A program made the position numbers and the translations under genes. From Actinomadura montaniterrae (lineage in GTDB: Bacteria; Actinomycetota; Actinomycetes; Streptosporangiales; Streptosporangiaceae): 64,000 nt of DNA. Numbering within the stretch: position 1 is the first letter of the stretch; each line of letters begins with the position of its first letter. Location: NCBI RefSeq assembly GCF_008923365.1, contig NZ_WBMR01000014.1, positions 27,112 to 91,111 on the forward strand, read 5' to 3'. Below the pieces are notes generated by a model. It searched no databases, was not told the origin of the DNA, and saw only the letters and a program-made list of their open reading frames with translations. Of this stretch, positions 62,232 to 64,000 are shown piece by piece.

Positions 62232-62669
62232 ATGCAGGTTGATCCGCGTGGGCCGCGCTTCGGTGCGTCCGTCACGACGGTCGTTCTCGTCGCGGTCCTG
62301 GTGACCGGAAGCTGGGCACTGCTCGCCGCTCAGGCCGTCATGTTCGCCATCGGCGCGTTCCTCGGCCTCCGGTACGCCCCGTACGGGCTGGTGTTCAAAG
62401 CGCTGATCCGCCCCCGGCTCGCCCCTCCCGCCGAACTGGAGGACGCGTCCCCGCCCCGCTTCGCGCAGGGCGTCGGGTTCGTCTTCGCCGCGGTGGGGAC
62501 GGTCGGATACGGGACGGGGATCACCTGGCTCGGCATCGGTGCCACCGCCCTCGCGCTGGCGGCGGCGTTCCTGAACGCGGCGTTCGGGTTCTGCCTCGGC
62601 TGCGAGATTTATCCGCTCTTCCGACGTATCACCGCGAAGATTCGCTCCGACAGGGAGGTTCCCGCATGA
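62232..62669 (+). CDS. DUF4395 membrane protein
   Basis: 145 residues with about four membrane helices (e.g. SVTTVVLVAVLVTGSWALLA, AQAVMFAIGAFLGLRYAPYG) and the conserved Cys pair FGFCLGCEIYPLFRR near the C-terminus. DUF4395 proteins neighbour thioredoxin and thiosulfate sulfurtransferase genes, and the CxxC may carry sulfur or exchange disulfides at the membrane. GGAG lies eight bases before the ATG. The stop overlaps cysA (ATGA). Confidence 0.92.
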   Translation: MQVDPRGPRFGASVTTVVLVAVLVTGSWALLAAQAVMFAIGAFLGLRYAPYGLVFKALIRPRLAPPAELEDASPPRFAQGVGFVFAAVGTVGYGTGITWLGIGATALALAAAFLNAAFGFCLGCEIYPLFRRITAKIRSDREVPA

Positions 62670-63505
62670 GCCGCTCCGACGTCCTGGTGGACACCGATTG
62701 GGTCGAGGCCCACCTGGACGACCCGGGCCTGGTCCTGGTCGAGGTGGACGAGGACGTGTCCGCCTACGACAAGGGCCACATCCGTGGCGCCGTCAAGATC
62801 GACTGGAAGACCGAGCTGCAGGACCCGGTCCGCCGCGACTTCGTCGACAAGACCGGCTTCGAGCAGCTGCTGTCCGCCAAGGGCATCGCCAACGACGACC
62901 TGGTGATCCTCTACGGCGGCAACAACAACTGGTTCGCCGCGTACGCGTACTGGTACTTCAAGCTGTACGGGCACGACAAGGTGAAGCTGCTCGACGGCGG
63001 CCGCAAGAAGTGGGAGCTGGACTCCCGCGAGCTGGTCGAGGACGTCCCGTCGCGTCCCCGCACCGACTACAAGGCCAAGGAGCAGGACCTCACGATCCGC
63101 GCGTTCCGCGACGAGGTCGTCGACGCGATCGGCAGCAAGAACCTGATCGACGTCCGGTCCCCGGACGAGTTCAGCGGCAAGCTGCTCGCCCCGGCGCACC
63201 TGCCGCAGGAGCAGTCGCAGCGGGCCGGCCACGTGCCGACCGCGCGCAGCATCCCGTGGTCGAAGGCGGCCAACGACGACGGCACGTTCAAGTCCGACGA
63301 CGAGCTCCGCGAGCTGTACACCGAGGCCGGCGTCGACCTGAACAAGGACACGATCGCCTACTGCCGGATCGGTGAGCGCTCGTCGCACACCTGGTTCGCG
63401 CTGCGCGAGCTGCTCGGCCTGCCGAACGTGAAGAACTACGACGGTTCGTGGACCGAGTACGGCTCGCTGGTCGGCGTGCCGATCGAGCTCGGCGAGCCCA
63501 AGTAA
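62666..63505 (+). CDS. cysA: thiosulfate sulfurtransferase (rhodanese)
   Basis: 279 residues, two rhodanese domains. The first is inactive-type (DVLVDTDWVEAHLDDPGLVL, YDKGHIRGAVKIDWK). The second has DVRSPDEFSGK and the catalytic loop YCRIGERSSHTW with Cys233. The CRxGxRS form is that of CysA/SseA-type thiosulfate sulfurtransferases. It moves sulfane sulfur to cyanide or thiol acceptors and is linked to cysteine supply. It overlaps the DUF4395 gene and is controlled with it from the leader upstream. Confidence 0.95.
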   Translation: MSRSDVLVDTDWVEAHLDDPGLVLVEVDEDVSAYDKGHIRGAVKIDWKTELQDPVRRDFVDKTGFEQLLSAKGIANDDLVILYGGNNNWFAAYAYWYFKLYGHDKVKLLDGGRKKWELDSRELVEDVPSRPRTDYKAKEQDLTIRAFRDEVVDAIGSKNLIDVRSPDEFSGKLLAPAHLPQEQSQRAGHVPTARSIPWSKAANDDGTFKSDDELRELYTEAGVDLNKDTIAYCRIGERSSHTWFALRELLGLPNVKNYDGSWTEYGSLVGVPIELGEPK

Positions 63506-63569
63506 CGAAGCAGGACCCCACCGCCGCCGGCGGAACGAATCTTTCCGTGTGTACGGAGATGGAGGAGCA

Positions 63570-63878
63570 ATGACCCAGGGCTGCGCAGCGCCGGAGCAGA
63601 CGGCGCACCTTCCCGCGACCGTCGACCTGACCAACGAGGCCGTCATCCAGGGCACCGTCACCCGTGACGGCGCGCCCGTGTCCAGCGCGTACGCGCGCCT
63701 GCTCGACTCGACCGGCGAGTTCACCGCCGAGGTCGTCACCGGTGACGAGGGCGTGTTCCGCTTCTTCGCCGCCGACGGCGACTGGACGGTGCGGGTGCTG
63801 GCCGCGGGCGGGGTGAGCGTCGACAACGCGGTCACCGCGAAGACCGGCGAGGTCGCCGCGCTCCAGGTGGCCATCTGA
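63570..63878 (+). CDS. DUF1416 protein
   Basis: 102 residues from ATG 63570 with GGAGGAG upstream. Beta-rich: MTQGCAAPEQTAHLPATVDL, EAVIQGTVTRDGAPVSSAYA, LLDSTGEFTAEVVT, FRFFAADGDWTVRVLA. It resembles an SpaA/carboxypeptidase-regulatory-like fold. DUF1416 genes follow cysA in nearly all actinomycetes. The N-terminal Cys in QGC could take part in sulfur chemistry, which is unproven. Confidence 0.93.
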   Translation: MTQGCAAPEQTAHLPATVDLTNEAVIQGTVTRDGAPVSSAYARLLDSTGEFTAEVVTGDEGVFRFFAADGDWTVRVLAAGGVSVDNAVTAKTGEVAALQVAI

Positions 63879-63890
63879 TCGCACGATTGC

Positions 63891-63931
63891 CGAACCCCGC
63901 CGTCCCGGTCCGTCCGGGGCGGCGGGGTTCG
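63891..63931 (+). terminator. terminator of the cysA operon
   Basis: CGAACCCCGCCG-TCCCGG and CCGGGGCGGCGGGGTTCG form an 18-bp stem with one mismatch, 13 bases after the DUF1416 stop. No T-run. Confidence 0.8.
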
Positions 63932-64000
63932 CCGTTTCCGGGCGGTGCCGCGGTCCGGGCCGCGCGGGCGCCCGGGCCGCGAGGGTCCGGGCCCGCGGGG

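Overview
The window is about 70% G+C or more and reads like a chromosome segment of a filamentous actinomycete, most probably of the Actinomadura/Thermomonosporaceae type. The evidence is a mycothiol synthase, a GlnR regulator, DUF3180, DUF2993, DUF4395 and DUF1416 proteins, pairs of bacterial PH-domain membrane proteins, a DivIVA-like coiled-coil protein, an FxsB radical SAM enzyme, many GTG starts and many 4-base ATGA/GTGA overlaps. Species placement is inference. I see no rRNA, tRNA, CRISPR array, phage block or intact insertion sequence.

Layout. 0-12.7 kb is an accessory region with an FxsB/HExxH peptide-modification pair (cut by the left edge), a GNAT gene broken by a stop codon, a GT87 mannosyltransferase, a two-component system, and three regulator/target modules: MarR-MFS, TetR with a barrel protein, and TetR with two alpha/beta hydrolases. 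Each of the three modules carries palindromic operator candidates. 12.7-20.4 kb holds a long two-flavour repeat array, a MerR-VIT/vWA operon with a perfect operator, a sigma factor fused to a zinc anti-sigma motif, a membrane anchor and an outside domain, and an NlpC/P60 cell-wall hydrolase. 20.5-31.6 kb is a conserved housekeeping block: ppa, dacB, a zinc metalloprotease, tilS, hpt, ftsH, folE, folP, an NTF2-like gene, folB, folK and DUF3180. In its last part four translationally coupled junctions join five genes. 31.6-38.7 kb contains a solitary nuoD-like gene, two PH-domain proteins, def, a DivIVA-like protein, a gamma-carbonic anhydrase and a degenerate 140-bp repeat field. 38.7-42.8 kb is a 1351-residue AAA protein.

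43.8-57.7 kb is a phosphate island: DUF47-Pit, a secreted 5'-nucleotidase, a PHO-box-preceded pstSCAB, and a secreted phospholipase C/acid phosphatase. Interleaved are mshD, a membrane protein/HTH pair behind twin operators, and the iron-uptake genes efeO-efeB placed 9 nt after pstB. 57.8-64 kb has glnR, a MoaD/ThiS-like protein, a DUF2993 lipid-binding-type protein, an ECF sigma/anti-sigma pair, a membrane thioredoxin, and a sulfur operon (DUF4395-cysA-DUF1416) preceded by a tiny, probably leaderless, cysteine-containing leader peptide.

The least explained features are the intergenic ones. Five different tandem-repeat families (14, 79/119, 140, 20 and 25 bp units) fill gene gaps, several of them convergent. 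A 37-bp palindromic element recurs in inverted orientation at 45.6 and 57.8 kb. The most unusual proteins are the sigma/anti-sigma/BACON-like fusion at 17.2-19.0 kb and the AAA protein at 38.7-42.8 kb with an altered Walker B motif.
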